DNA of 64,000 bases from Trichoplax sp. H2. Lineage: Eukaryota; Placozoa; Uniplacotomia; Trichoplacea. Under the pieces are notes generated by a model that saw nothing but the letters and a program-made list of their open reading frames with translations, was not told the origin of the DNA and searched no databases. The position numbers were made by a program, and so were the translations under genes. Within the stretch, counting starts at the first letter, position 1. The number at the start of each line of letters is the position of its first letter. The stretch spans positions 475,378 through 539,377 of the forward strand of contig NOWV01000038.1 of NCBI GenBank assembly GCA_003344405.1, given 5' to 3'. Shown piece after piece: positions 13,247 through 26,226 of this stretch.

Positions 13247-14665
13247 TAAAATTTACGACTTGAAATTTCGTAGCTATTTGATGCATAATTTGATTAATAT
13301 GCAGCATACGAGTATAAAACTTCTACACAATCTCATTAGCGTATTATCTTTGCGGATTATTAATTATCTCAGTTCGCATTCATAATTTTCTTACATGATA
13401 TAGTAGTAAGATGATACAGTACTGCATCAGCAATATTCAGTTATATCTGCGTACTTAGCTGCTGTAGTATGTCACAGCATACTAACGGATTATAGTTCAT
13501 GCTGATTATGATATTGTTACATTTCTTAACATTTCTTCAAAATTATGGTCTATACTAATATCACAATAAATATCTATGTAATATGTGAAAGATCAATTAT
13601 TTTTAAAGTGCATATAAAAACCAGGATGCAAATTAGTGATTATGGTAAAGTGTGTCAAGGTTAAAATATGCAGCGATGTGATAGTATTTTGGCATGAACT
13701 ATGAATAATTCTATCATATGCTACAATGTGTGAATTTATATGCTCTATAAAGTGTAGTATTCCAACATTTGATATTACTTCGTATGATTAGCTGCATTTG
13801 TCCAAATTCTCTCCTCTAAGCCTCTAATTTGGAGTTAACATGCGATGAATCGCTACTTCCTTCGTACGTTTATTAAATACGTGTTTAGTGGTCCATTGGC
13901 GGTACATCTTTACAATAAACTTGACTATCTAAATTTAAATAAATTTAAATTTAATACCTCATATTCAACAAAAACTTTCGTAAGCGAAGTAATTAGTTTA
14001 GCCGGATGAATTAATTAACGTACATGAGCATGTAAACAAATCAATTTATTATCACTTTATATAGCAGTAAGTCAGAAAAATTACATACGTATTCTGTTAT
14101 CATGATATTTTGCCTTGCTTTACTGATAGGAAGCTTGCAAAAGTTTAAATACAGATCTATCCTACTTTAATTTCCCCCCCCCCATAATAACTAACAGTAT
14201 CCGTATCCAGCTATCGTCATGGTCTTTTTCGATTGCCTATTTTGCATAAACCCATATAGAGCATAAATAGACAAAAACTATTCATTATTAAAGCTTATCT
14301 TCTTATTCTGTTTGGGAGTAAATTGGAATTTCATAATTGAACGTAAGTTGGTACAAGATTTTATTTATCTACTCGCTACACATGTACGTATTAATGCGAG
14401 CTCTGCTAGAAGTACCAAGGTAATACTGTAGTGTATTCAGACTGTAGAACGTTGGTATAGTTCTCTGCATGGCAACTTAAGTCGACTACTACCGCTATCA
14501 TTGAACACTCTATCACAAATTCCATCTTTAATTAGCAAGCGTGGCATTGCACCCGTTTGGTACAAAGTTCAGTGTATTTGCGAAATGCCTAGTCAGTTCG
14601 CAAACTGTAAAAATACCCAAACACGTCCATCCGTGAAAGCGTCTTTCTTTATAAATCAGAGAAAC

Positions 14666-15409
14666 TATCTTTATTCATGCAGTAATATTACTAAAAAAAA
14701 GCCAGAGAATCTCTATTTCTTTGATGATTATAATAATCATAATAATAGACTGATTCAAATAATCAATCCCTATGCAACTTGCAATTGCTGAAGTCATTGT
14801 CAAACATTTGGAGATACTCTTATCAATGAAGTAGTTCTTATTAAATTGATAATGTTCTGATTATGATAATTATTATTTATTTTTACAACTTGTGAGATTA
14901 TGACATTTACTGTTCCACTTAACATTAGCCTTAAAGCATTTGCATCGGCTAATAATACAAGATGTACGGCATTTTGCAAATTGACTAGGCATTGGGCGAA
15001 TTGGCTAGGCATTTTGCAAATTGAATAGGTATTTTGCAAATTGAATAGGCATTTTGCAAATTGAACAGGCATTTTATAAATTGACTAGGCATTTTACAAA
15101 TTGACTAGGCATTGGGCGAATTGGCTAGGCATTTTGCAAATTGAATAGGTATTTTGCAAATTGAATAGGCATTTTGCAAATTGAACAGGCATTTTATAAA
15201 TTGACTAGGCATTTTACAAATTGACTAGGCATTGGGCAAATTGGCTAGGCATTGGGCGAATTGGCTAAGCATTGGGCGAATTGGCTGGATTTTGTACTTG
15301 GACGGTAACATACTGTACTGTAATGTACAGTACAGTACTGTAGAGCAGCATCGTCCTTTAATACTGTACAGTACATGTACTGTCTCTTGGTACGTACTGT
15401 ACACTGTAC
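14666..15409 (+). repeat. Duplicated segment, copy 1 (before the gap)
   Basis: This 744-bp segment recurs at 15430-16093, essentially identical apart from 80 bp of missing satellite units. It includes CTTTGATGATTATAATAATC, the 20-bp satellite, and a terminal GTAC palindromic tract. The next 20 positions are N. Near-identity and placement directly around a gap suggest an assembly duplication of one locus or of two alleles. Confidence 0.9.
14967..15286 (+). repeat. 20-bp satellite, 16 units
   Basis: Sixteen 20-bp units of two types alternate. One is AGGCATTTTGCAAATTGAAT and variants; the other is AGGCATTGGGCGAATTGGCT. A block of one GC-richer unit followed by AT-richer units is repeated twice, giving a higher-order structure. 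The array has no coding meaning, since 20 is not a multiple of three. Confidence 0.9.
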
Positions 15410-15429
15410 NNNNNNNNNNNNNNNNNNNN
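15410..15429. other. Assembly gap, 20 N
   Basis: Twenty N characters interrupt the sequence just after a GTAC palindromic tract. The sequence after the gap restarts inside the segment already read from 14666. Confidence 0.99.
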
Positions 15430-16093
15430 TATCTTTATTCATGCAGTAATATTACTAAAAAAAAGCCAGAGAATCTCTATTTCTTTGATGATTATAATAA
15501 TCATAATAATAGACTGATTCAAATAATCAATCCCTATGCAACTTGCAATTGCTGAAGTCATTGTCAAACATTTGGAGATACTCTTATCAATGAAGTAGTT
15601 CTTATTAAATTGATAATGTTCTGATTATGATAATTATTATTTATTTTTACAACTTGTGAGATTATGACATTTACTGTTCCACTTAACATTAGCCTTAAAG
15701 CATTTGCATCGGCTAATAATACAAGATGTACGGCATTTTGCAAATTGACTAGGCATTGGGCGAATTGGCTAGGCATTTTGCAAATTGAATAGGTATTTTG
15801 CAAATTGAATAGGCATTTTGCAAATTGAACAGGCATTTTATAAATTGACTAGGCATTTTACAAATTGACTAGGCATTGGGCGAATTGGCTAGGCATTTTA
15901 CAAATTGACTAGGCATTGGGCAAATTGGCTAGGCATTGGGCGAATTGGCTAAGCATTGGGCGAATTGGCTGGATTTTGTACTTGGACGGTAACATACTGT
16001 ACTGTAATGTACAGTACAGTACTGTAGAGCAGCATCGTCCTTTAATACTGTACAGTACATGTACTGTCTCTTGGTACGTACTGTACACTGTAC
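15430..16093 (+). repeat. Duplicated segment, copy 2 (after the gap)
   Basis: This segment is the second copy of 14666-15409. It begins at the exact base after the gap and runs in the same order. The satellite portion at 15731-15970 has 12 units instead of 16, which accounts for the whole 80-bp length difference. The flanking sequence continues uniquely after 16093. Confidence 0.9.
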
Positions 16094-16349
16094 ACTGTAC
16101 AGTGTGTTCGCTTTGAGGTCTTTATGGTCTGATCAAAGAACTGTAGTATAGTCACCCAAAAGGCTGTAAATTACTATAGTAAATCCTACTAGCTCATACT
16201 GTACTGGATATAGCGACTTGAGATTCCTTGCCACTTGCTAGTCTGTCTTTATCCTCTGTCTCCACTACAGTCTGTAGTGGAGAGTATACGCTAGTGGGTG
16301 ATCAGAACACTACAGTACAGTACTGTACTTTAGAAATACGTTATCCATC

Positions 16350-19300
16350 ATGGCGGTAGAATTAAGGAAAGAAATCAGCGTAAGTAATTGGAGATTTGCA
16401 GAGTTTCTCGAGTAACTTTTATTTCAGCTTTATTTCGATTGATTATCGATCACAGTCTTGATAGTTGTAGCTCATGCAGTATGATGACCATCCATTCTGC
16501 AGCTTAGCAAGGTGACGATCATTGTGTCGTCTACCGCACTGTAAATTGCGAGTATTGCAAAGCCAACAACTCCTGGATGTAATGTGTGACTACAGAAAAG
16601 CGTTGCAATGAGCACTATACTGGAAATTATTCTTTTACTATTCTATCGTTGACGAGATTATCAATGCTGTATCTTATTCTAGTATTAGATCGATCGAGCA
16701 TTGCATCAATGTATTAACTAGAAATGATAATATGGACTGTTTTGGTTATTGAATTGCATTGCCATTTTTGCATGATATAGCACTTCCACTATAGGCATAT
16801 GAAACCCATTCAAATTGTCAATGACAATCTTGATTTCGGTCCATATCGCTTCAATTTGTTAGCAAGTTCAACAATTCATGGATTAACTTTTATCGCTTGG
16901 AAAAATGGTAATGTATAGTCATGATATCAATTAATATGCTACTGATATATTAAAGATAGTGCTACAGTTATTTTGTAAACATATCACTGTTGATAAATTC
17001 TCTTTATCGATGTCATCAATAATTTTGAAAGCTATTTCATACCATAGCTACAGAAAATCCATAGAGAGAGACGAGGTTACATCCTTGTCGTGCCTGCTTA
17101 TAACAGACCAGCAATAATTAGTCTCTCACAAAAATTGCAAAAGTTGATATCGAGTTAAGATTGGTAGCTCGTGCGTAGCATACTACAAGTTTCATTAGTG
17201 ACTGTACTCAGTAGATATTTGTTGAGCAGTAAAGAAGTGTAGGTGATTATGAACAGAGCATGGTCGTAACCAGCAATATCCTTGAGCTACTGTATTGAAA
17301 GCAACATTTCTTATTCAAGTATAGTGCTTGTAGTAAAGTCTTAATCGCTTCTATGCTGTACAATGATGCAAGAGTAGAGTACTGACGCGCTATCTATAAT
17401 AATAATAATAATAAATAAAATAGGCTCAAAAATTTTCCAATAGTTCCACTTTTAGGACTGCGTATAAATTGGCATTGATTAAATTTTCAGTAAAATCTGA
17501 TAGATGTAAACAGCAATTTAATTTGTATTTCTTAGAGCTAAGAGCCTACGAAACGAAAATTTTTTCCGACTTGGATGCAGTAGATTTTAAAGACAGAGAC
17601 GAACCCTACAAAGGTTATTATTATCCGTTGGATTATTTTGCACGATATTATGCATTTTGACACTAAAATACAAACTTCAACTATTTGTTAAGTACTTAAC
17701 GTCATAGTTTACAGGATAGTAACACAGAGGGTGTTCTTTCCCTTTTCTTTCTATTGGAAAGGATTAATGAAATTCTTTTGCAATTATTAAAATTTGTATG
17801 TACACATGCAACAAAGTCGCACTTGACATTAAAATAACTAATTGGAGTTACTGATTCAAAATTGCATAGGAGATAGATGCCGACCAATTAGCTCTATGCA
17901 AAGGCCAAAAGACTCCATAACCTTTCTAGCTATATCAGCTGATGGTGAGATTTTAGCAGTGTGCATGTTAAGGGACAAAATTAGGACATGCATCGGATTC
18001 GCCAAAGTTGGTCGTTTTCGTCAGGTATGTACTACTAAAATTAGATACTATGTATTGTTAATTAAAACTTAGTAACTTTCCAGTCTCTACCACAAAGATG
18101 TCATATAAGCAAATGTTATATTGTACTGTGTATTCTCTCGTGTAATAATGTTTGTATTTCATACTACATGTGCTTGCAGAGCAACATAACTCAGAACTTC
18201 TTTGCAGGCATGTCATTGTGTAATGAGGATGGTATGTTCAACGTTACAATGTTTATACGTGGCCTTATCATTTCATTTATAACAAATAAATTGATGTATC
18301 GATGTATTTAGGTCTATATCTAGTCGACTGCAAATGGAATCCTGGTACTACGAACAATTTCGCTACGTGTTTGAGCGATGGGAGCGTTTCGGTTTATGCC
18401 TTTGATAGTAACTGGAAGAATATACAGCAGACATGGTGTAGAAGACCTAATCCTGTGGCTACTGCTAGTATGATTACATTTAATATATGTCTATAATCAA
18501 TTTTTTGTAATAGAGTATCATACATATAGATAATTAGTGTTTTATAATGTACAAAAAATACACAACACTAAGCCGGATTATATTGGGTGATTTTAGTATG
18601 CTGGAGTCCTAAAGGAACGCAACTTCTTATTGGTGACGCTCATGGGAATCTTACACTATACAAAGTCTGTTTTAAGCTAACATATCGTACTTAATGAATA
18701 TAGCATCTCGACTGGAGGGTAATCAAATTGACTAAATTTGCTTATTTTCAATAACATCTTTTAGTTAACTGATGAGCCTGCTCAGCGGCAGATTTCATGC
18801 GGATTAAAAACTCCACATAAAGGTTCTAGTTGGATCTACATTTAGTACCTTTACATGTTGGTATCTATTTTCTGATTGTGTGATAATGTTTCTTCAGTGA
18901 CGGACGTTCTATGGTTCTCTGGTCACGTTTTTATGATTATTTATATGCCTGTACTATCGGGGAATGAAGACGATAGCGACGAATCCCCCTCACTAGTAGT
19001 AATAGACACTCCAGTAAGTCCTCGCTTTAATTTTCTAATTTTAATCTATTTGCAATTAACATTTTAATCATAATCCATCGTACGGTACGACGACAGAAAA
19101 ATGCCGCTCCTAAGATAACAGACTTTGAAGATACCTATTTTGGAATGGTAATGGAAGAAAAAAGAGTAGATCAGTTCTTTATATCTAATATCAAAGAATG
19201 GTAAGATTGCACCTGAAGTAAATAGAGTTTAGCTCACTTGATATTGCAGCATTAAATCCAATTTTCTTATTAATTTTAGGGATTTAGCCATTTCTGCTTC

Positions 19301-22300
19301 CGCTAATGCAATGGAAGTAACGACCATAGGGGAATTTTCCTCGGTTAGAGCCACTTTATATAATATTATTAGTATCTGTTTACAATAGTTCCAACTTTAA
19401 ATCTTGGTCTCGCAGGGTTGTACTTGGTGGGATCTGGCTGACGGCAGTCGAGCAGAAGTACCAATTGATTTTTCATCAAACGCTGATGCCTTTCCTGCTG
19501 GATTGTCATTCGATTTTTCTTCGAACGTTAAGCTATCACTTGGTACATCAACAGTTTACATAATTCATTAATGATGAAATAAAACTGAAATTTTAGCCAT
19601 CCATTTAGAATACTTGCTTCTTACAACCATATATACGTACTCATGAAACAGGGGAAGATAGACAACACCCGGCATGTCCTATTATGCTTATGATTACTGA
19701 TCATGGAGTGTTACATGGGTACTATTTAATAAATGAAAAACAAGGTGCAGCCCCAAATATTATAAAAACCATCAAACAATTCAATCCTGATGACATAAAA
19801 GATAACGTAATAAGTGAAGATATCGAAGCTCGATTAAATTTGTTAATTACAGGTACTAAATAATAATATCTTAGAATTCGCTACATAGTGTTTCGAAATA
19901 TTAGTCAATTCATATAAGTCTTAATAAATTTTATTACTTGCTGCTGTTTATTACTTTAATTATATTATCTTATAAATCCACATACAGATCAGAAAAATAC
20001 TGCTGCGAGTATTACAGCGACAACACTAGAAGATCGTAATACTGCACAAAAGAATAACGATGCGCGCGTAGTACAGTCGAATAAACCACTTTCTAGCTCT
20101 CCAAACGTAGGAACATTCGGTAAGGATGAATCTCCGTGACAGAAAAAATTTAAATATTTTATAATTGCAGTGAATGTAGACTTACTACATTTTATTTTTA
20201 GATGCTACTAGAATTGTAGAATCAGTTGTACAGTATAATATAACTAAATTGCAATTGTAAATATTAAAGATATGTAGTCCTACCATTTAACTGTAAAATG
20301 ATTTTATTTTTAGTAAATCCACAAACCAAAACTGAGACAATGGCAACGTTCTCTTTCCGTGGTACTTCCACCCAACCTGCTGCAGCGCTAAGTAAGCCGT
20401 TTCAGTTTAATGCAAGAAGCAGTGGGGACACCTCTTCTACTCTGACGACAGTAGCAGATAAACCAAAGATCAATTTTGGAGCTATCTCTCCATCGTTTAA
20501 TATTTCTTCATCGCAAATAAAGCCATCCTTCACGAAATCAGATGAATCCAGTGTAAAGCCTTCAGGTAACAAATGTCTAGTGTGCCATATACAGTATCTA
20601 TATTGCTCTTAATCGTACATTAATATCAATCTAAAAGTTAGTATTTAAACTTTTCGATTTACAAAATAATTATATTTTTATTGAGTCATAAGATTACAGT
20701 AGTAGCAATATTAATTTTTTTAACCTCCTTTATTATCTAGGTAATATTCCTGTAAAGAATGAGAAACCCACAAGTGAAAGCTTTATGACAAGTAGCCATT
20801 ATGTCCCTCAATTTGGAGCCCAAGATAATACGAAAAGTCCGTTAGGACCACCATCTACTAGTGCTTCATTCAGCTTCGCGCAGGCCCCATTCAAAGCTCA
20901 AGTTGGTTCATTTACTAAAGCGCAGCCAGATATTGTTTCCGTACGAACTGCTATTAGTGGTGTCCCAGAACAGAGTTCCAGTAAGAGTCTGAAAGAAACC
21001 GCTAATGTAAACTGGTCAAAATTACAAGTAAGAAAATACTTACTATAGTTCACGTCAACTTTTAAGGGCATCCTATTGCTGTTGTTTTCGCTTAATAAAT
21101 TACCTTAATCTTGATCAGCCACCAAGTCAAGGACGACCCAATGATGAAGCCAAATCAACTCCTTCGAAAGGTTCTTTGCATATATATGTTTAGTTAAATG
21201 TATTTTAGTACAAGTAAATTAGTAATAGCAGCGCTTATGATTATATCATTTTCCAGAAAAATAAACATGCCAAAGATAATAATAGCTCTTAATGTTTATA
21301 CAATTAAATCTTAGCTGGAATAAAATTAAATATTAACAGTCCACTGGTTGACAAAGCACCTATTGATGAGCAACAACAGGTATTATATCTCTACTATAAA
21401 TTCAACCTTGCAATCATATTTAAATCATACTAAATTGTGGAGTCTTTTGTCAGAAATTAATATCTGCAGTCAGTACAGCAAAGCAAAAGGAGAAAGCTAA
21501 CCAAGAAAAATTCGCGCGAAATTCCTTGAAAGAGGTAAGTTGGTAGATTAACGTATCGTTAGTTTTTTATCTATTGACCCATATGATACAGTCATATCTG
21601 CTAAAATATTTTCTAATCTTGTTAATATAATATGTTGCAGATTTCTGACTTTATACAGGAAATTGCTAGATTGAGGTTGAGGATTACCAATTTACTATCT
21701 ATTGATGATAAGAAGCCAAACGATTTTTCACGGGAATTTTACAAGCTTCGAGACGATTGTAGCAACTGTCATGACACATGCAAAGAATTAGTGGATTCAA
21801 TGAAAGTACGATGACTGATTTGCTAGCAATAAAACAAAATTTTTGCAATAGTTTAACAGTAAAGTTTTGTACATCATAGGACTTTTATTCATTGGTTAAA
21901 CAATTGGGTATTGAACTTGCTTACGCTAAGAATAATTTATTAAATTCCAGGTAGGTTATATTTATCAGTAATTCATTATTCCTTGCAATTCATTTCTTTC
22001 ATAATTTTTATTTCCATCCATACAGCAATGATCTGGACAATTGGAGAAATGAAGAGTATGTAAGATTGCTCAAGGTTCGTTATGTAAGATTCGATTTCAT
22101 GGCTTATAAAAATCTAAAATGTAAATGATCCCATTAAAATAGAGTCGTAAGTTAGATCCATCTTCAGAAGCATTACACCAGAAACTGCTGGAGCTATATC
22201 AGTCTGTTGATTCCAAAACGCGGTAAAGATAAAGCATGATATTACCTTACTGCCATTAGAATGCATTCCTTATCACAAGAAGATATGGTACTTATTTACA

Positions 22301-25300
22301 TTTCGTACTGTAGGGATATAAATGAAAGATTCGAAGAGTTGTGGATAATGTCGTCTCCATCAAGGCGCAGGAAGTAATACACAATACCTCAGGAAGAATA
22401 TTTCAATTTATTACGTTTACTATTCCATTTGTACCTTTCTAGATCCCCGTTTGTGTACGTTTTGGATACCATAAAGAAAGCAATAAACGACAATTACGAT
22501 CTTCTTATTAAATACGATGAAGAAATCGAACATATTCTATCTACTTTTAAAAAATGTCACCGTGATTTCAAAGATCGCAACGAAATCTCTAATAATGAAC
22601 ACTTTACAAAGTCAGTATGAATAGAAAATACATATGTATGATAGTTGCGATGAAGCCTTCACTTTTTAGTGTCGATTAAATATGCTAATCCTAGTAAAAT
22701 TTCTCTAAATCCTTTAGCCAAGTAGATATTGAAGCTTTAAAGGATAGGCTTGCTAGGCAAAAATTAGATGACGGTTTACCACAACTAACAGGTATCTCTA
22801 AACATTTTTTTCGTAAGCTGACGAAGAATGTATTAAGCTTTGACAAAAGGTAATAGCATATTCTGTATCTATGGTAACGGTATGTGTAATGCTTTTTATC
22901 TGTCTGTCTTAAGGTGGATTATCTACCGATAAACAGAATAAATTGAAAGAAGATATTGGCGGACAGTTACTATTTCATACAAACGTGAAAGGTTGCTCAT
23001 TGTCATTCATACTAGTTGTCATTAAATCATTCTACATACTCTCATTATGTCTTTTTCATTGTAAATGTAGCTACATTTACCACCAGTCGTATTCCCTTGA
23101 ACTACCTAGAGTCGGTTGAATTAGAAGATAAGCGGTATCAGCGCTATGAAAGTACCAAAAGTGCTAATATCAAAACGTCGAGTGTTGGTATTCAAACTGA
23201 AGTATGTTATGATAGTAACAAACAAGACTCTGCAATTGACAGTACGTATATCCTGAAAGGGAATGACTCAATCTCATTTTCCTCCGAACCGGAGCCCGTC
23301 TTATCTTTTAAGAAAAATATCGAGTCAAGAAAAGGTTCGTTCAATGTGTATCTCCAAATTTCTAAGCTTATTTCATCTTACTCCAAATTTTTTTATTAAA
23401 GAAATTGAAGATGGCATAAGTCTAAAAACTGAAATTAAAAGCTTAGAAAATAGTGGAAGTCAGATCCTTGCCAGTGCGGCAGCGGCCCGACTAGGAAATA
23501 ATTTTATATCTCAGGAAAGTACAGAGAAAACCTCAGCAGCCAGAACTATGTCGTCAAATATTCCTTCAATGTCCTTCGGAGAGAATGCACCTGGACTTGT
23601 AGCTAAAAGTAACTCTGATTTAACTTCTTCATCCGACGTGGTCGGTCAACATAAGCAACCTTCTTTATCAAGCTTTAACTTTGGTGTCACTTCCAAGGTA
23701 ACTTCTCCTTCGACCACAACATCGATTCCCAAATTTAATATCCAGACGACTTCCGCTGAACCAGCTTCGACCTCAGTAATGCACTCTACATTTAGTTTCT
23801 CTAAAAATCCTACAACACAATTTACTGATAACTCAATATCACCGCCCAAACCTCAATTCAATTTCGCATCCAAAGAAACTGCTGGAACAGTTTATGGACA
23901 ATCAAAATTTCTTCCCAGTACAAATCCTACGTCAAAATCTTCTAATAATACTGCAACTCCTAAATTCACTTTTGGTTTTGGTTCTGCCAACACAACACAA
24001 GTATCTCAGTCAAGTAGTAAAGCAACTGTAAACTTTGATTCTAATATGATTAAGGAAACAAATAAAACAGAACTACAAGTATCTGAAAATGAAAATAAAA
24101 CAGTGAATAACCCGGTAACCTCTAGCTCTGCTTTTAAATTTTCGTTGGGTTCTGGTGCAGACTTTCCAACATCGACGGTGCCATCAACTTGTGCTTCTAC
24201 TACAACTGGAACATTAAACTTTCAATTTAAAACAGCTAAACCCCATCAGAGTACCAACAAAGATGATAACACTGTCACGCAAAGTTCAACTACAAATTTT
24301 ACTGCGATATCCTTATCTTCTAATCCTGATGAATTAAAGTCAGATGATGTCACTGAGAAAAATAAAAATGCCCCTGAAGCCATACAATCCCCTCTAAGTA
24401 CTAAAGCAGAAACAAATGTCACTTCCGGGAAGGAGATTAGTATTAGTAGTACTTCTTCGGCAAATTCTAATGTTGCTGCAAATAGTCCTCCAATGCTACA
24501 AACTACTTCAAAGAGTTTATCATTAGCGACCACAGCGACGCTTGCAACAGCTTCTGTTACGCCATCCGTATCGCTAAATTCTGCTAAAGGCACTGGTACT
24601 ACAGCTACTCATGAAAATGTACTACCAATAAATCCAACATTGGCGAGCGTTACTGTATCTACTAAAGGTAAGCTGAAGCTAATTCATGTAATGAATACTT
24701 TAATTTAAAAGTGGATGAGAAAGCTTAATGTTTATATAGTCGTCACATCAAAATTGGAAACATACACATAAATCGTGGCTGTACTCTAAGCCGCGATACT
24801 AGACAATATAGTAGTAGGCACTGTTTGCAAGTTGTATACTTTAACTATAGAAAATTTTCCTCTAAAGATCATTAGTAATCATGACAATATCTCTTGTTTA
24901 GATGCTACTTCGAGTCAATTCAGCAATCCTACCTCAACGACAGGAATTAGTTTTGCTCCGATTTCTACGAAACCTTCAAGTTCTGATTCCACTTCATCTT
25001 CCTTTAAATCGCCGAATACGGTAGTACCTCCACAAGCTCAAGGAACTGTTTCTAATCCCAATACTGTTTCCAAAAGCGAAGTAACCTTTTCGCAAGGAGG
25101 ATTATTTGGCTCTCATCCTGGCACTACTGAAAGCACTTCTACACCAGCGGTGGCAACTGTGCCATCTACAGGGCCAAAAACGGGCACTGGCGATATGGAT
25201 TTTGATATGGAAGTTGATGGTAGTGAAGGCGTTAACGCTGGTATGATAGTAAGATTTTGTTCTTGATAATTCGCAAGCTTAACTAATTTTTATTTGTAGA

Positions 25301-26226
25301 TTTTAAAAATACCTTTGCCGGTCTCGGTTCAAAACCTTCGCAGCAGTCTACATCTACTTTTTCTAATCCTTTTGGGGGCGTCAAGGCGCAAACAACCGCA
25401 GAAACAGCTTCTGGACCCTTCAATAGCCCGACAAGTGGATTCTCTTTTGGTATTCTCTTCGTTTATTCATAAGTATTGTAAAGAAGTTTTTTAACTAATT
25501 GAATTTCTAAAATGCTTAGCTACCAATGTTAGTAATCAATTTCAGCAACCAACGAGTAATCAAAACACTCCTGCGAATACGGGTTTCGCTAATAAATTAA
25601 GATCGGAAGCATTAGGTTAGTAGCTAATACTACTAGATCCTCCTACTTTTGCTGACCAATAATAAAATGAATTACAATGTGGGGAACACATTATTCTTGA
25701 ATAATGTCATTATTAACAAGCCAAAAATATTTCAGTTACCTTCTATTAGCCATATATTTGATATTAATTATCTGGTAATATATTTTTATATGATCAATAT
25801 TTATTGTCAGGCTCCAATACATTCGGCAGTACGGCAACTTTTAGTGGACCATCGCAGAGTTTTAATCCGAATTCTTTTTCTGTCCAGAAAGATTATGTGT
25901 TTGGGTAAAGATTATCCATATATTGAGAATAATTATTGTGAAAGTTTGATTACAACAATTAATTATTAAAATTGATATATTAAAATTGATATACTAACAT
26001 TAACGTTTATAGGGCGTCAAGTTCTTTACCTTCCTTTTCTAATGCCAACCAGCCCCCTGGTACTAACTCGGCATTTACCAGCAACCAAGGAGGATTCGGT
26101 GGCAACAATCAATTTGGTAGTTTTGCTGCACAACCTACAGCATTTGGTGCCAATAATAATCCATCGTTTTCTTCCTTTTCAAATCAAAATCAAATGCCGG
26201 CAAAAAATCCAAACTTTCAATCGTAA
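16350..26226 (+). CDS. NUP214: Nucleoporin NUP214/CAN
   Basis: Cytoplasmic-face nuclear pore protein that docks export factors and mRNA-remodelling helicase. Exons placed: 16350-16379, 16781-16907, 17880-18024, 18180-18231, 18312-18467, 18597-18664, 18765-18822, 18898-19013, 19097-19200, 19280-19343, 19416-19542, 19652-19852, 19988-20119, 20314-20565, 20741-21027, 21119-21170, 21315-21379, 21454-21534, 21641-21805, 21880-21950, 22026-22074, 22143-22222, 22314-22373, 22443-22610, 22718-22791, 22914-22991, 23071-23334, 23402-24667, 24902-25240, 25300-25449, 25520-25615, 25811-25904, 26013-26226. From 17880 on, every junction is in phase. About 1,750 residues; human has 2,090. The N-terminal propeller has LYLVDCKWNPG, ICWSPKGTQLLIG, VTDVLWFSGHVF and ITDHGVLHGYYLINE. 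The central coiled coil spans 21454-22791 (SRKLDPSSEALHQKLLEL). The S/T-rich C-terminal half has sparse FG motifs (FTFGFG, FNFG, FSF), and FAGLGSKPSQQ matches the human C terminus. Part of the first propeller blade is missing between 16907 and 17880. Confidence 0.95.

Larger units (their letters stand above)
13247..16349. other. Intergenic region with duplicated segment, satellite and gap
   Basis: No gene recognised. A likely T-box poly(A) signal (AATAAA) is at 13565-13570, and a C10 run sits near 14174. From 14666 onward the sequence is a duplicated block with a 20-bp satellite and a 20-N gap (separate entries). The segment 16150-16349 has further GTAC tracts leading up to the NUP214 start. 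The open frames here read through the repeat and are not genes. Confidence 0.65.

Noticed and set aside
14800-15072. Minus-strand frame with Q-F-A-K-C-L repeats (also at 15564-15836)
   Set aside because: The apparent protein repeat is only the 20-bp satellite read in shifting frames; the duplicate is the second copy of the same DNA.
17469-17660. 63-codon frame between NUP214 exons 2 and 3
   Set aside because: It starts at TTG and cannot be joined in phase to either neighbour. It does not resemble the expected propeller sequence beyond its first few residues.
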